NCBI RefSeq assembly: GCF_014645795.1
Contig: NZ_BMMK01000014.1
Coordinates: 1 to 64,000, forward strand
Reading direction: 5' to 3'
DNA length: 64,000 nucleotides
DNA from: Longimycelium tulufanense
GTDB lineage: Bacteria > Actinomycetota > Actinomycetes > Mycobacteriales > Pseudonocardiaceae
Position numbers and translations under genes: made by a program. How positions within the stretch are numbered: the stretch's first letter is position 1; each line of letters begins with the position of its first letter. The notes below the pieces were generated by a model. The model was not told the origin of the DNA and did not search any database. It saw nothing but the letters and a program-made list of their open reading frames with translations. Shown piece by piece: positions 26,176 through 37,234 of the stretch.

Positions 26176-26577
26176 CTACCGGCTGCCTTCGCGGCTGCTC
26201 TCGGTGGCCGTCACGCCATCGGCGAACCCGCGGCAGTACTCCCAACTCACGTACGCGGCCGGGTCCGGGTCGAAGGCGGGCTCGTGCGGGCGCATCCGAC
26301 CGTCGGTGAGCAGCTGCTGCAGGCTGGCCCGCAACAACTCCCAGTCGTGGTAGTGCGGTTCTCCGCAGTCGCCGCAGTCCACGACGATCCCGCGGACACC
26401 ACGCGGTTCGAGCAACGCCTGGTAGACGGCCAGGTCGGTGAGGTCGGCCAGCAACTCGGCGCGCTCGGCGTCCCCGAGCGGCTGTACCGGCTCGGCGTCC
26501 TCGTGGCCGTCCAGCTCGCGGGCCGGGTCGTCCGGGTCTTCCGCGAACGGGTCTGGGGGCAACGCATCATGCGGCAC
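26176..26577 (-). CDS. DUF5319 protein
   Basis: 133-residue acidic protein, homologous in place and sequence type to M. tuberculosis Rv3412. A C-x2-C motif (VDCGDCGEPHYHDWELL) could bind metal. It begins MPHDALPPDPFAEDPDDP at GTG 26577. It is opposite in strand to sigD-rsdA and guaB, as in mycobacteria. Function is unknown. Confidence 0.85.
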   Translation of the reverse strand: MPHDALPPDPFAEDPDDPARELDGHEDAEPVQPLGDAERAELLADLTDLAVYQALLEPRGVRGIVVDCGDCGEPHYHDWELLRASLQQLLTDGRMRPHEPAFDPDPAAYVSWEYCRGFADGVTATESSREGSR

Positions 26578-26732
26578 GGGGTCGCACCGTACCGGGCGAA
26601 CCGCTCGCAACGGTGACCCAGTCCGGCCCGTTAGCATGGTGGTACCCGTTCCGCCAATGGTCGCTCCGGGCGACAATCTGCCCGACGCCACCCGTACGAG
26701 GACCCGGCCGCACCGGGCGGCCGGCTCCCTAG

Positions 26733-28262
<1,530 letters not shown>

Positions 28263-28365
28263 GCAGGGCGTAGCCTGCCTGCCGGCGAGTTCACCCGCCC
28301 GGGCCCGACGCCCCGGCCCGGGCCCGGCCATGCATGCCGCCGCCGGCGGTGGGGAAAGGGGAGCA

Positions 28366-29496
28366 GTGCGCGATCAGGTCGAGATCGGGATGGGCCGTAC
28401 CGCGATGCTGGCCTACGACCTGGACGACGTGGAGATCGTGCCGTCCCGGCGCACCCGGTCGTCGAAGGACGTCTCCCTGGGCTGGCAGATCGACGCGTAC
28501 CGGTTCGGGATCCCGCTGATCACCCATCCGACGGATGCGGTGGTCTCGCCGGCCACGGCGATCCGGATCGGGGAGCTGGGCGGGCTGGGCGTGCTCAACG
28601 CCGAGGGCCTGTGGGCGCGGCACGCCGACGTCGAGGACGCGTTGTTCCGCGTGGTGCGGGCGGCCGAGGAGGACGAGGACCCGGACGCCCCGGTGCGGGT
28701 GCTGCAGGAGCTGCACGCCGCGCCGCTGCGGCTGGACCTGATCAGCCAGGCGATCAAGCAGATCCGGGAATCCGGGGTCACGGTGGCGGTGCGGGTGAGC
28801 CCGCAGCACGCCGAGGAGCTGACGCCCGACCTGCTGGCCGCTGGCATCGAGCTGCTGGTCGTGCAGGGCACGATCATCTCGGCCGAGCACGTGGCGCGCA
28901 ACGGCGAGCCGCTCAACCTCAAGCGGTTCATCGGTGACCTGGACGTGCCGGTGATCGCCGGTGGGGTGGGCGACTACCGCACCGCGATGCACCTGATGCG
29001 GACCGGCGCGGCCGGGGTGATCGTGGGCTACGGCGAGTCCCGGGCGACCACCACCGACCAGGTGCTGGGGATCGGGGTGCCGATGGCGACCGCGATCGCG
29101 GACGCCGCCGCCGCGCGTCGTGACTACCTGGACGAGACCGGTGGCCGGTACGTGCACGTGATCGCCGACGGTGGGCTGACCCACTCCGGCGACATCGCCA
29201 AGGCGATCGCCTGTGGCGCGGACGCCGTGATGCTGGGTGAGGCGTTGGCGGACGCGGCCGAGGCACCGGGCCGGGGGCTGTACTGGACGACCGCGGCGGC
29301 GCACCCGAACCTGCCGCGCAGCGAGGTGATCGGCTTCTCCGGTGCGGGCCACGACCTGGAGACGTTGTTGTTCGGGCCGTCCTCGGACCCGAGTGGTGCG
29401 GTGAACCTGTTCGGCGCGCTGCGGCGGGCGATGGCCAAGACCGGGTACTCCGATGTGAAGGAGTTCCAGAAGGTCGGCCTGACGGTCCGCCGCTGA
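28366..29496 (+). CDS. guaB3: GuaB3-family IMP dehydrogenase-related protein
   Basis: 376-residue barrel paralogue of IMPDH, conserved directly after guaB in actinobacteria (Rv3410c). IGMGRTAMLAYDLDDVEIVP, VIAGGVGDYRTAMHLMRTGA and [20 protein letters not shown] are typical. The CBS domains are absent, and the loop that carries the catalytic Cys in GuaB reads VIVGYGESRATTT here, with no Cys. The role in purine metabolism is not settled. GTG 28366 has GGGGAAAGGGGAG upstream. Confidence 0.93.
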   Translation: MRDQVEIGMGRTAMLAYDLDDVEIVPSRRTRSSKDVSLGWQIDAYRFGIPLITHPTDAVVSPATAIRIGELGGLGVLNAEGLWARHADVEDALFRVVRAAEEDEDPDAPVRVLQELHAAPLRLDLISQAIKQIRESGVTVAVRVSPQHAEELTPDLLAAGIELLVVQGTIISAEHVARNGEPLNLKRFIGDLDVPVIAGGVGDYRTAMHLMRTGAAGVIVGYGESRATTTDQVLGIGVPMATAIADAAAARRDYLDETGGRYVHVIADGGLTHSGDIAKAIACGADAVMLGEALADAAEAPGRGLYWTTAAAHPNLPRSEVIGFSGAGHDLETLLFGPSSDPSGAVNLFGALRRAMAKTGYSDVKEFQKVGLTVRR

Positions 29497-29556
29497 GCCA
29501 CGCGTGTTTGTCGACGCTGAGTCGGCCGACACGGTGACCGGACGAGACAACCGAAA

Positions 29557-29586
29557 GCGCCTTTCCCACACTGCCGGGGAAGGCGC
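29557..29586 (+). terminator. terminator after guaB3
   Basis: GCGCCTTTCCC and GGGGAAGGCGC pair over 11 bp (one G-T) around an 8-base loop, 60 bases past the stop, followed by CCCTTA. Confidence 0.75.
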
Positions 29587-29753
29587 CCTTACATGTATGT
29601 CAGTTCGACGAAGCAGTGGAGGCTGTCTGTCCGCTCCTGGCCCGGGCGCGCTGTGCGTGAACCGTACGGGCTCGAGGCGAACCCGCCTCGTGGGCGTGCC
29701 ATGCCTCTCCGTAGCGTGGCCGAGGTCGGGGCGACGGGAGTCACGGCAAAGGG

Positions 29754-29768
29754 GTTACTCAGGGTAAC
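29754..29768. promoter_or_regulatory. palindrome upstream of choD-like gene
   Basis: GTTAC-TCAGG-GTAAC, 41 bases before the ATG at 29810 and overlapping the expected -35 region. The -10 is probably TAACCT (29798-29803). The position suits a repressor or activator site; the factor is unknown. Confidence 0.4.
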
Positions 29769-29809
29769 AGGGTCTAGCGGAACCCGCCAGTTCTGTCTAA
29801 CCTCGCGCT

Positions 29810-31558
29810 ATGGCGCTACTCACAAGTAGCAACGGGTGTCCCGACTACGACGTCGTGGTCGTCGGGTCGGGCTTCGGCGGCAGCGTCGCGGCGCTGCGGC
29901 TGACCGAGAAGGGCTACCGCGTCGCCGTGGTCGAGGCCGGGCGTCGCTTCGCCGACGACGAATTCGCCAAGACCTCGTGGAACCTGCGGCGATACCTCTG
30001 GGCACCCCGGCTCGGGTGCTACGGCATCCAGCGCATCCACATGCTGCGCAACGTCATGATCCTGGCCGGCTCCGGCGTCGGCGGCGGTTCGCTGGTGTAC
30101 GCGAACACGCTGTACCGCCCGCTCAAGCCGTTCTTCGCCGACCGGCAGTGGGCGCACATCACCGACTGGGAGTCCGAGCTCTCCCCGTACTACGACCAGG
30201 CCAGCCGCATGTTGGGCGTCGTCACCAACCCCACGACCACCCCGTCCGACGTGGTGATGCGGAAGGTCGCGGACGACATGGGGGTGTCCGGCACCTACCA
30301 TCCGACCCCGGTCGGGGTGTACTTCGGCGAGCCGGGCAAGGAGGTCGACGACCCGTACTTCGGTGGCGCGGGCCCCCGCCGCACCGGCTGCACCGAGTGC
30401 GGTGCGTGCATGACCGGCTGCCGGGTCGGTGCCAAGAACACCCTGGTCAAGAACTACCTCTACCTGGCCGAACAGAACGGCGCCGAGGTGCTGCCGCTGA
30501 CCACCGTGACGGCGCTGAAGCCTCGCCCGGACGGCTTGTGGGAGGTGCACACCGCGCGGACCGGTGCCAGGTTGCGCACGGGGCGGCGGGCCATCACCGC
30601 GGGTCAGGTGGTGCTCGCCGCCGGTACCTGGGGCACGCAGAACCTGCTGCACCGGATGCGGGACCAGGGCTTCCTGCCCGACCTGTCCCCGCGGCTCGGT
30701 GAGCTGACCCGCACCAACTCCGAGGCACTCGTCGGCTCCGGCCGGTTGAAGGTTGACCCCGAGCGGGACTTCTCCCGGGGCGTGGCGATCACCTCGTCGT
30801 TCCACCCGGACGAGAACACGCACATCGAGCCCGTGCGCTACGGCAAGGGCAGCAACGCCATGGGGCTGATCCAGACCCTGGCCACTGACGGTGCGGCGAG
30901 CACACCGCGCGTGATCCAGTTCCTCAAGGAGATCCTGCGCCACCCCGGCAAGCTCCGGATGCTCTCGGTGCGCCGGTGGAGCGAGCGCGTCGTGATCCTG
31001 CTGGTGATGCAGAGCCTCGACAACTCCATCACCACCTACACCAAACGTGGCCTGCTCGGCCGCCGCAAGCTCAGCTCCAGGCAGGGGCACGGCGAGCCGA
31101 ACCCCGCCTTCATCCCGGCCGGCTACCAGGCCAACCAGCTCGTGGCCGAGCACATCGACGGCATCGCGGGCAGCACCTGGGGTGAGCTGTTCAACATCCC
31201 GCTCACCGCACACTTCATCGGTGGGTGCGTGATCGGCGAGGATGCCGAGCACGGGGTGATCGATCCCTACCACCGCGTCCACAACTACCCAACACTGTCC
31301 ATTGTGGACGGTTCGGCGATCACGGCCAACCTCGGCGTGAACCCGTCGCTCACCATCACGGCACAGGCCGAGCGGGCGTTCGCGATGTGGCCCAACGCGG
31401 GGGAGAAGGACCCGCGGCCCGCCCAGGGAGCGGGATACCGGCGGGTGGGCCCGGTGCCGCCGGTGCGGCCGGCGGTACCGCCGGCCGCACCGGCCGCGCT
31501 GCGCCTGCCGCTGGCCACCGGGCGCACCGAGCGCCACCAGCCACCGGTGGCGCGCTAG
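29810..31558 (+). CDS. choD: GMC oxidoreductase, ChoD-like (cholesterol oxidase family)
   Basis: 582-residue FAD enzyme homologous in position to M. tuberculosis ChoD (Rv3409c). FAD motif VVVGSGFGGSVAALRL; GSGVGGGSLVYANTL; a Cys cluster CTECGACMTGC that could hold an iron-sulfur centre; the C-terminal HFIGGCVIGEDAEHGVIDPY and NPSLTITAQAERA complete the fold. The true substrate is uncertain: family members of this type are often poor on cholesterol. The last 50 residues are Pro/Ala-rich. ATG follows TAACCT by six bases (leaderless). It overlaps the minus-strand gene at 31555 by four bases, tail to tail. Confidence 0.85.
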   Translation: MALLTSSNGCPDYDVVVVGSGFGGSVAALRLTEKGYRVAVVEAGRRFADDEFAKTSWNLRRYLWAPRLGCYGIQRIHMLRNVMILAGSGVGGGSLVYANTLYRPLKPFFADRQWAHITDWESELSPYYDQASRMLGVVTNPTTTPSDVVMRKVADDMGVSGTYHPTPVGVYFGEPGKEVDDPYFGGAGPRRTGCTECGACMTGCRVGAKNTLVKNYLYLAEQNGAEVLPLTTVTALKPRPDGLWEVHTARTGARLRTGRRAITAGQVVLAAGTWGTQNLLHRMRDQGFLPDLSPRLGELTRTNSEALVGSGRLKVDPERDFSRGVAITSSFHPDENTHIEPVRYGKGSNAMGLIQTLATDGAASTPRVIQFLKEILRHPGKLRMLSVRRWSERVVILLVMQSLDNSITTYTKRGLLGRRKLSSRQGHGEPNPAFIPAGYQANQLVAEHIDGIAGSTWGELFNIPLTAHFIGGCVIGEDAEHGVIDPYHRVHNYPTLSIVDGSAITANLGVNPSLTITAQAERAFAMWPNAGEKDPRPAQGAGYRRVGPVPPVRPAVPPAAPAALRLPLATGRTERHQPPVAR

Positions 31559-31797
31559 CCGGCGAGGAGGTCCTCCGGCCGGGCGGGATGGACCTCGATC
31601 CGGCCGTCCTCTCCCAGGTGGACGCGCCGGCCGGGATAGGCGCGGGCGGCGATCGCCACGTCGCGCTCGTCGAACAGTCCGGTGAAGACGATGGTGCCGT
31701 TGACCAGCTCGGTCTGCTCGATGGCGGTCGGCCAGCGGTGCCAGTAGACGTCGATGTCGATCGGCTCGTGGGGTTCGGGCAGGTCGGGTCCGAACAT
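31555..31797 (-). CDS. hypothetical 80-residue protein
   Basis: Unrecognised soluble protein: PHEPIDIDVYWHRWPTAIEQ, VNGTIVFTGLFDERDVAIAA, RRVHLGEDGRIEVHP. The start at 31797 has AAGGAGAA upstream at good spacing, which supports a real gene. Its stop overlaps that of the choD-like gene. The much longer open frame continuing upstream is antisense to the monooxygenase and not believed. Confidence 0.68.
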   Translation of the reverse strand: MFGPDLPEPHEPIDIDVYWHRWPTAIEQTELVNGTIVFTGLFDERDVAIAARAYPGRRVHLGEDGRIEVHPARPEDLLAG

Positions 31798-32016
31798 GCG
31801 TGCCGTTCTCCTTGGTCGGGCCTTCCCGCCCAGTGTCGGCAACGCGGGCACCAAGATCGACAATTCCGCCCCGATCGGGTGGGGCGCCGCGCTGCCCCGG
31901 GTCCACCGGTGTACCTGCTCGGTCGAACGTGGACCTCTCCCCGCGGGGAAGCGTCGGAACCGGGACGCCCATTCGTCGCATAGTGGGCCGACCGCTCCTC
32001 CGGCAGGATTCGGGGC

Positions 32017-33552
32017 ATGGACGACGACGTCCCGGTGCTCGTCGTGGGGGGCGGGCCGGTCGGGCTGACCACGGGCCTGCTGCTGGCCCGCGCCGGAGTG
32101 CCGAACCTGGTGCTGGAGGCCGAGCCGCGGCGGCTGGCCATCGGAAGCCGCTCGATCTGTGTCCAGCGGGACGTGCTCGACGTGCTGGAACGGGTCGGGC
32201 TCGGGCGCCGGATCGTCGACCACGGCGTCACCTGGTACCGCGGTCGCACGTTCTTCCGGGAGCACGAGGTCCTCACCATCTCGTTCCCGGAGAGCAGCCA
32301 CAGCGCGTTCCCACCGTTCACGAACATCCCGCAGACGGACGTGGAGCTGTTGCTCGACGAGCAGGCGGCGGCCGAGGACGTTGTCGACGTGCGTTACGGG
32401 CACCGTGTTGTCGGAACCGAGCAGGACGACACGGGTGTCACCGTTCGAGTATCCACAGTGGACGGTGAGCGGGAGTTTCGCGGTAGCCATTGTGTTGCGG
32501 CGGATGGTCCGCACTCGACGGTTCGGCACCTGCTGGGCCTGCCGTTCACCGGCGAGTCCTACCCGGACCAGTTCCTCATCGCCGACATCAGGGCCGACCT
32601 GGGGTTCGCCGCGGAACGCCGGTTCTTCTTCGATCCGGTGTGGAACCCGGGCCGGCAGGTGCTGGTGCACCCGCAGCCGGGCGGGGTGTGGCGGATCGAC
32701 TGGCAGGTGCCGGCCGACTTCGACCTGGACCGGGCGCAGGCCGACGGCACCCTGGACCGCCGGGTGCGGGCGATCGTCGGCGACCGCGACTACGACCTGG
32801 TGTGGGTGTCGGTGTACCGGTTCCACCAGCGCCGTGTCCCGTCGTTCCGGGTCGGCAGGGTACTGCTGGCCGGGGACGCGGCACACGTCATGAGCCCGTT
32901 CGGCGCGCGCGGGCTCAACTCCGGCATCCAGGACGCCGAGAACGCGGCCTGGAAGATCGCCTACGACCGCGCCGGGTGGGCCGGCCCTGCCCTGCTTGCT
33001 TCCTACGACGCCGAGCGTGGTGCCGCGGCCGACGAGAACCTGCGGGTCACCGGGCAGACGATGCGGTTTCTGGTGCCACAGACCGACTCCGACCGCACGC
33101 ACCGGCACGATGTGCTCACGCGCTCCGTCGAGGATCCGGCGGTGCGGCCGGAGATCGACTCCGGCAAGCTCGCCGAGCCGTTCTGGTACCTGGACTCACC
33201 ACTCACCACACCAGCACCTGCCGACCAGTGCGCGGCCTTCCCTCGGGAACCCGGCGCCACCCGGCCACCGTTGCCCGGCGTGCTGTGCCCGGACGCGACA
33301 CTGCCCGGAGGATGGCGGCTCCGGCAGACCTTCGGCCCGCACTTCACCGTCCTGGTCCGCGACGACGAACCCGAGTTGCCGGTCCCGGACCACCCGCCGG
33401 TCCGGGTTGTGCGGTTGCCTGCTGACGGTCTTGCGGCGGAACTGGGGCTGTGCGCGGGGACATGTGGCCTGGTACGCCCCGACGGCCACCTTGCCGCGAT
33501 CGGCCCAACCTCAGCCCTCACCGACGCGCTGAAACGCGCCAACGGCTGGTGA
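32017..33552 (+). CDS. FAD-dependent aromatic monooxygenase
   Basis: 511 residues, class A flavoprotein hydroxylase of the PheA/TfdB or UbiH type. FAD motif VLVVGGGPVGLTTGLLLARA; CVAADGPHSTVRHLLG (DG motif); VGRVLLAGDAAHVMSPFGARG (GD motif) and LNSGIQDAENAAWKIAY. The C-terminal thioredoxin-like domain (FTVLVRDDEPEL on) is also present. Substrate is probably a phenolic compound. No polyketide genes are near, so a catabolic or detoxifying role is as likely as biosynthesis. ATG 32017. Confidence 0.88.
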   Translation: MDDDVPVLVVGGGPVGLTTGLLLARAGVPNLVLEAEPRRLAIGSRSICVQRDVLDVLERVGLGRRIVDHGVTWYRGRTFFREHEVLTISFPESSHSAFPPFTNIPQTDVELLLDEQAAAEDVVDVRYGHRVVGTEQDDTGVTVRVSTVDGEREFRGSHCVAADGPHSTVRHLLGLPFTGESYPDQFLIADIRADLGFAAERRFFFDPVWNPGRQVLVHPQPGGVWRIDWQVPADFDLDRAQADGTLDRRVRAIVGDRDYDLVWVSVYRFHQRRVPSFRVGRVLLAGDAAHVMSPFGARGLNSGIQDAENAAWKIAYDRAGWAGPALLASYDAERGAAADENLRVTGQTMRFLVPQTDSDRTHRHDVLTRSVEDPAVRPEIDSGKLAEPFWYLDSPLTTPAPADQCAAFPREPGATRPPLPGVLCPDATLPGGWRLRQTFGPHFTVLVRDDEPELPVPDHPPVRVVRLPADGLAAELGLCAGTCGLVRPDGHLAAIGPTSALTDALKRANGW

Positions 33553-33558
33553 CCTCGG

Positions 33559-35034
33559 TCAGAGCGTCAGGCCGGTGAGGACCATGACGCGTTCCTCGGT
33601 CAGGTCCGACATGGCCGAGCGCACGCCCTCACGACCCACGCCGGAGCCCTTCACCCCGCCGTAGGGCATCTGGTCGGCCCGGTAGGACGGCACGTCGCCG
33701 ACGATCACGCCGCCCACCTCCAGCTCACTCGACGCCCGGAACGCCACCCGCAGGTCGTGCGTGAACACCCCGGTCTGCAACCCGAAGGCCGAGTCGTTGA
33801 CCTGCGCCACCGCCTCGTCGAAACCGTCCACTGTAGACACCGAGAGGACCGGGCCGAAGACCTCCTCGGACCACACCTTCACATCGGCCGGCACGTCGGT
33901 CAGCACGGTCGGCTCCAGGGTCGCCCCGGACCGCCCACCACCGACCAGCACCTTGGCGCCGCGCTCGGTGGCCTCCCCGATCCACGTCTCGACCCGCTTC
34001 GCCGCGTCCTCGTCCACCATCGGCCCGACCACCACGTCCGGGTCGTGCGGATCCCCGCTCCGCAGCCCCCGCACGGCCTCCACCAGCCGCGGCACGAACT
34101 CGTCGGCCACCGCACGGTCGACGATCACGCGCTGCACCGCGATGCACGACTGGCCCGCCTGGTAGTTGGAGAACGTCGCGATGCGCTCGGCCGCGAAGTT
34201 GAGGTCGGCGTCGCTGCTCCAGTCCGCGCACACCACCGCCGCGCCGTTGCCACCCAGCTCCAGCACGACGTGCTTGCGGGGCACCGCGTCGGCGATCGAC
34301 CACCCCACCGGCACCGAGCCGGTGAACGACACGACCGGCAACCGCTCGTCCTCGACCAGCGCCATCGTCTCCTCGTTGCCCACCGGCAGCACCGAGAACG
34401 TCCCGTCCGGCAGGTCGGTCTCGGCCAGCAGCTCACCCAGCAACAACGCCGACAGCGGGGTTCGCGGCGCCGGCTTGACCAGGATCGGGGCGCCCACCGC
34501 GATTGCCGGCGCCACCTTGTGCGCCACCAGGTTCAGCGGGAAGTTGAACGGCGAGATCCCCAGCACCGGCCCGCGCGACACGCGCCGCACCACGGCCATC
34601 CGGCCCTCCGCGGTCGGGTCCGTGTCCAGCCGCTGGAGGTCACCGCTGAACCGGCGGGCCTCCTCGGCCGCGAACCGGAACGTCGACACCGCCCGCCGCA
34701 CCTCGACCGTCGCCCACCGCAGCGGCTTGCCGTTCTCCGCGGTGATCGTCTCGGCGACCTCCTCGGACAGCTCGTCCAGGCGCCGCGACACGTGCTCCAG
34801 CGCGGCCGCCCGCAGGTACGCGGGGGAGCGCCGGAACTCACCGGCCACTGCTGCGGCCGCCGCCACCGCCCGCTCGACCTGGTCCGGCCCGGGCACGGCG
34901 ACCGCGGCCACCTCCGTCCCGTCGAAGGGATGACGTACGACCAGCTCACGCGCACCCTGCTCCGGGCGACCCGCGATCCAGCAGGGGCGCGGCTTGGCTT
35001 CTACGGCGTTCGGCTCAGCGCTGGGACCGCTCAT
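33559..35034 (-). CDS. aldehyde dehydrogenase
   Basis: NAD(P)-dependent aldehyde dehydrogenase of 491 residues. GISPFNFPLNLVAHKVAPAI (cofactor site), VSFTGSVPVGW, catalytic Glu in HVVLELGGNGA and Cys in GQSCIAVQR, then EEVFGPVLSVSTVDGFDEAV. It resembles the succinate-semialdehyde or phosphonoacetaldehyde subgroup, but the substrate is open. It converges on the monooxygenase with only six bases between stops. Confidence 0.93.
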   Translation of the reverse strand: MSGPSAEPNAVEAKPRPCWIAGRPEQGARELVVRHPFDGTEVAAVAVPGPDQVERAVAAAAAVAGEFRRSPAYLRAAALEHVSRRLDELSEEVAETITAENGKPLRWATVEVRRAVSTFRFAAEEARRFSGDLQRLDTDPTAEGRMAVVRRVSRGPVLGISPFNFPLNLVAHKVAPAIAVGAPILVKPAPRTPLSALLLGELLAETDLPDGTFSVLPVGNEETMALVEDERLPVVSFTGSVPVGWSIADAVPRKHVVLELGGNGAAVVCADWSSDADLNFAAERIATFSNYQAGQSCIAVQRVIVDRAVADEFVPRLVEAVRGLRSGDPHDPDVVVGPMVDEDAAKRVETWIGEATERGAKVLVGGGRSGATLEPTVLTDVPADVKVWSEEVFGPVLSVSTVDGFDEAVAQVNDSAFGLQTGVFTHDLRVAFRASSELEVGGVIVGDVPSYRADQMPYGGVKGSGVGREGVRSAMSDLTEERVMVLTGLTL

Positions 35035-35100
35035 GTGCCCACCGTATGCCCGTCGAGCTTGCCGGCGGCCCCCAGTGCCGCCGGAAGAGAAAAGACCAGG

Positions 35101-35334
35101 TCAGCGGCGTACTCGCTGCCAGGCGTAACCGAAGAGCCCGGCCGCGCCCGCGGCCACGGCGAGGAAGGCACCGTAGGCGAGCGTGATCACGACGAGCACC
35201 GCCAGCGTGGCCACGGCCATTACCGCCGCCAATGCAGAACTCAACAGAGATGTCGTCAACTCCACACCTCCATCCGGGGTGTCGACTGTCACACGATAGA
35301 CGTGCATCACAGCGAAGAAAAGCCCAACTGTCAT
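35101..35334 (-). CDS. small membrane protein
   Basis: 77 residues. A short polar segment ([16 protein letters not shown]) is followed by two closely spaced hydrophobic helices ([20 protein letters not shown] and [20 protein letters not shown]) and a WQRVRR end. ATG at 35334 or an internal ATG at 35307 could start it. Function is unknown. Confidence 0.6.
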   Translation of the reverse strand: MTVGLFFAVMHVYRVTVDTPDGGVELTTSLLSSALAAVMAVATLAVLVVITLAYGAFLAVAAGAAGLFGYAWQRVRR

Positions 35335-35522
35335 ACCGCCGTAGTGATGACGTCACGCATGGTCATCGTCACGTTCGCCCGCGGGCCGGATACGGACGAT
35401 CAGGTGGAGCCATTGGCCGGACGCATCACGGCAGGCCGCCAGGGCGCCGGGGGTGGCTGCCGCAAACAGCGGACCTACCTGGGAGAATGGGACTAGTTCT
35501 CACCCATGCGGAGGTTCGCCCC

Positions 35523-37100
35523 TTGAGCGCCAGCAGCGGCCAGCGCCCGGTTCTCGTCGTCGACTTCGGGGCCCAGTACGCCCAGCTCATCGCCCGTCGC
35601 GTGCGGGAGGCCCAGGTGTACTCCGAGGTTGTGCCGCACACGACCCCGGTCGAGGAGATCGTGGCTCGTGACCCGGCCGCGGTGGTGCTCTCCGGCGGCC
35701 CGTCGAGCGTCTACGCCGAGGGCGCGCCCTGGGTCGACCCCGAGCTGTTCGACGCCAGCGTGCCGGTGTTCGGCATCTGCTACGGCTTCCAGGCGATGGC
35801 CCAGGCCATGGGTGGCACCGTCGAGCACACCGGCACCCGCGAGTTCGGCCGCACCGAGCTGGCCGTCGCCGACGGCGGGGGCCAGCTCCACCACGCCCTG
35901 CCCGGCAACCACCCGGTGTGGATGAGCCACGGCGACTGCGTCACCAGGGCCCCCGCGGGCTTCACGGTCACCGCGAGCAGCGCCGGCGCGCCGGTCGCGG
36001 CCTTCGAGGACGTCGAGCGGCGGCTGGCCGGGGTGCAGTACCACCCCGAGGTCGCGCACTCCCCGCACGGGCAGGAGGTGCTGCGCCGCTTCCTGCACGA
36101 GATCGCGCACATCCGGCCGCAGTGGACGACGGCCTCGATCGTCGAGGAGTCCGTCCAGATGATCCGCGAGCAGGTCGGCGACGGTCGGGCCCTGTGCGGG
36201 CTGTCCGGCGGCGTGGACTCCGCGGTGGCGGCCGCGCTCGTGCACCGCGCCATCGGCGACCGTCTGACCTGCGTGTTCGTCGACCACGGCCTGCTGCGCG
36301 CGGGCGAGCGCGCCCAGGTGGAGCGCGACTTCGTCGCCGCCACCGGGGTGCGCCTGGTGACGGTGGACGCCCGACAGCGCTTCCTGGACGCGTTGGCCGG
36401 GGTCGGCGACCCCGAGGAGAAGCGCAAGATCATCGGCCGGGAGTTCATCCGCGTCTTCGAGCAGGCCCAGCGGGACCTGCAGGCGGAGGCCGGCGAGCAC
36501 GGCGAGCACATCGACTTCCTGGTGCAGGGCACGCTCTACCCGGACGTGGTGGAGTCCGGCGGCGGCACCGGCGCGGCCAACATCAAGAGCCACCACAACG
36601 TCGGTGGCCTGCCCGACGACCTGCGGTTCAAGCTGGTCGAGCCACTGCGGCTGCTGTTCAAGGACGAGGTGCGCCGGGTCGGCCTGGAGCTGGGCCTGCC
36701 GGAGACGATCGTGCACCGGCAGCCCTTCCCCGGCCCCGGGCTGGGCATCCGCATCGTCGGCGAGGTGACCGCCGAGCGGCTGGAGGTGCTGCGCGCGGCG
36801 GACGCGATCGCCCGCGAGGAGCTGACCGCCGCCGGGCTGGACCGCGACATCTGGCAGTGCCCGGTGGTGCTGCTCGCGGACGTCCGCTCGGTCGGCGTCC
36901 AGGGCGACTACCGGACCTACGGCCATCCGGTGGTGCTGCGCCCGGTCTCCAGCGAGGACGCCATGACCGCCGACTGGTCGCGGCTGCCCTACGACGTCCT
37001 GGAGCGGATCTCCACCCGCATCACCAACGAGGTGCCCGAGGTCAACCGGGTGGTCCTCGACGTCACGAGCAAGCCGCCGGGCACCATCGAGTGGGAGTGA
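35523..37100 (+). CDS. guaA: GMP synthase (glutamine-hydrolysing)
   Basis: XMP to GMP, last step of GMP synthesis. 525 residues: class I amidotransferase domain ([20 protein letters not shown], nucleophile Cys in [15 protein letters not shown] His), ATP pyrophosphatase loop [15 protein letters not shown], and the C-terminal dimerisation part ending [12 protein letters not shown] 35523 is chosen because GGAGG lies nine bases upstream; ATG 35487 is in frame but lacks an RBS. With guaB and guaB3 it completes the guanine branch. Confidence 0.95.
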   Translation: MSASSGQRPVLVVDFGAQYAQLIARRVREAQVYSEVVPHTTPVEEIVARDPAAVVLSGGPSSVYAEGAPWVDPELFDASVPVFGICYGFQAMAQAMGGTVEHTGTREFGRTELAVADGGGQLHHALPGNHPVWMSHGDCVTRAPAGFTVTASSAGAPVAAFEDVERRLAGVQYHPEVAHSPHGQEVLRRFLHEIAHIRPQWTTASIVEESVQMIREQVGDGRALCGLSGGVDSAVAAALVHRAIGDRLTCVFVDHGLLRAGERAQVERDFVAATGVRLVTVDARQRFLDALAGVGDPEEKRKIIGREFIRVFEQAQRDLQAEAGEHGEHIDFLVQGTLYPDVVESGGGTGAANIKSHHNVGGLPDDLRFKLVEPLRLLFKDEVRRVGLELGLPETIVHRQPFPGPGLGIRIVGEVTAERLEVLRAADAIAREELTAAGLDRDIWQCPVVLLADVRSVGVQGDYRTYGHPVVLRPVSSEDAMTADWSRLPYDVLERISTRITNEVPEVNRVVLDVTSKPPGTIEWE

Positions 37101-37187
37101 CCCTGCGGGGCTCGGGCCGCTGATCAGCCACGCGCAGGCTCGACGAGGTCCGCGGCCGCGAGCGACCTGACCGGCGCCGCGAACAAC

Positions 37188-37216
37188 GGTGGGCCGGGAC
37201 AACGTCCCGGCCCACC
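37188..37216. terminator. bidirectional terminator after guaA
   Basis: GGTGGGCCGGGAC-AAC-GTCCCGGCCCACC, a perfect 13-bp stem between the convergent guaA and the membrane gene ending at 37235. A T-rich stretch (CTTGTTTCTTATTT) follows on the plus strand. Confidence 0.9.
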
Positions 37217-37234
37217 GCCATACCCCCTTGTTTC

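Noticed and set aside
31555..33108. Long minus-strand ORF of 517 codons
   Set aside because: Only its last 80 codons have an RBS and a plausible protein; the rest is antisense to a clear FAD monooxygenase and is a high-GC shadow frame.
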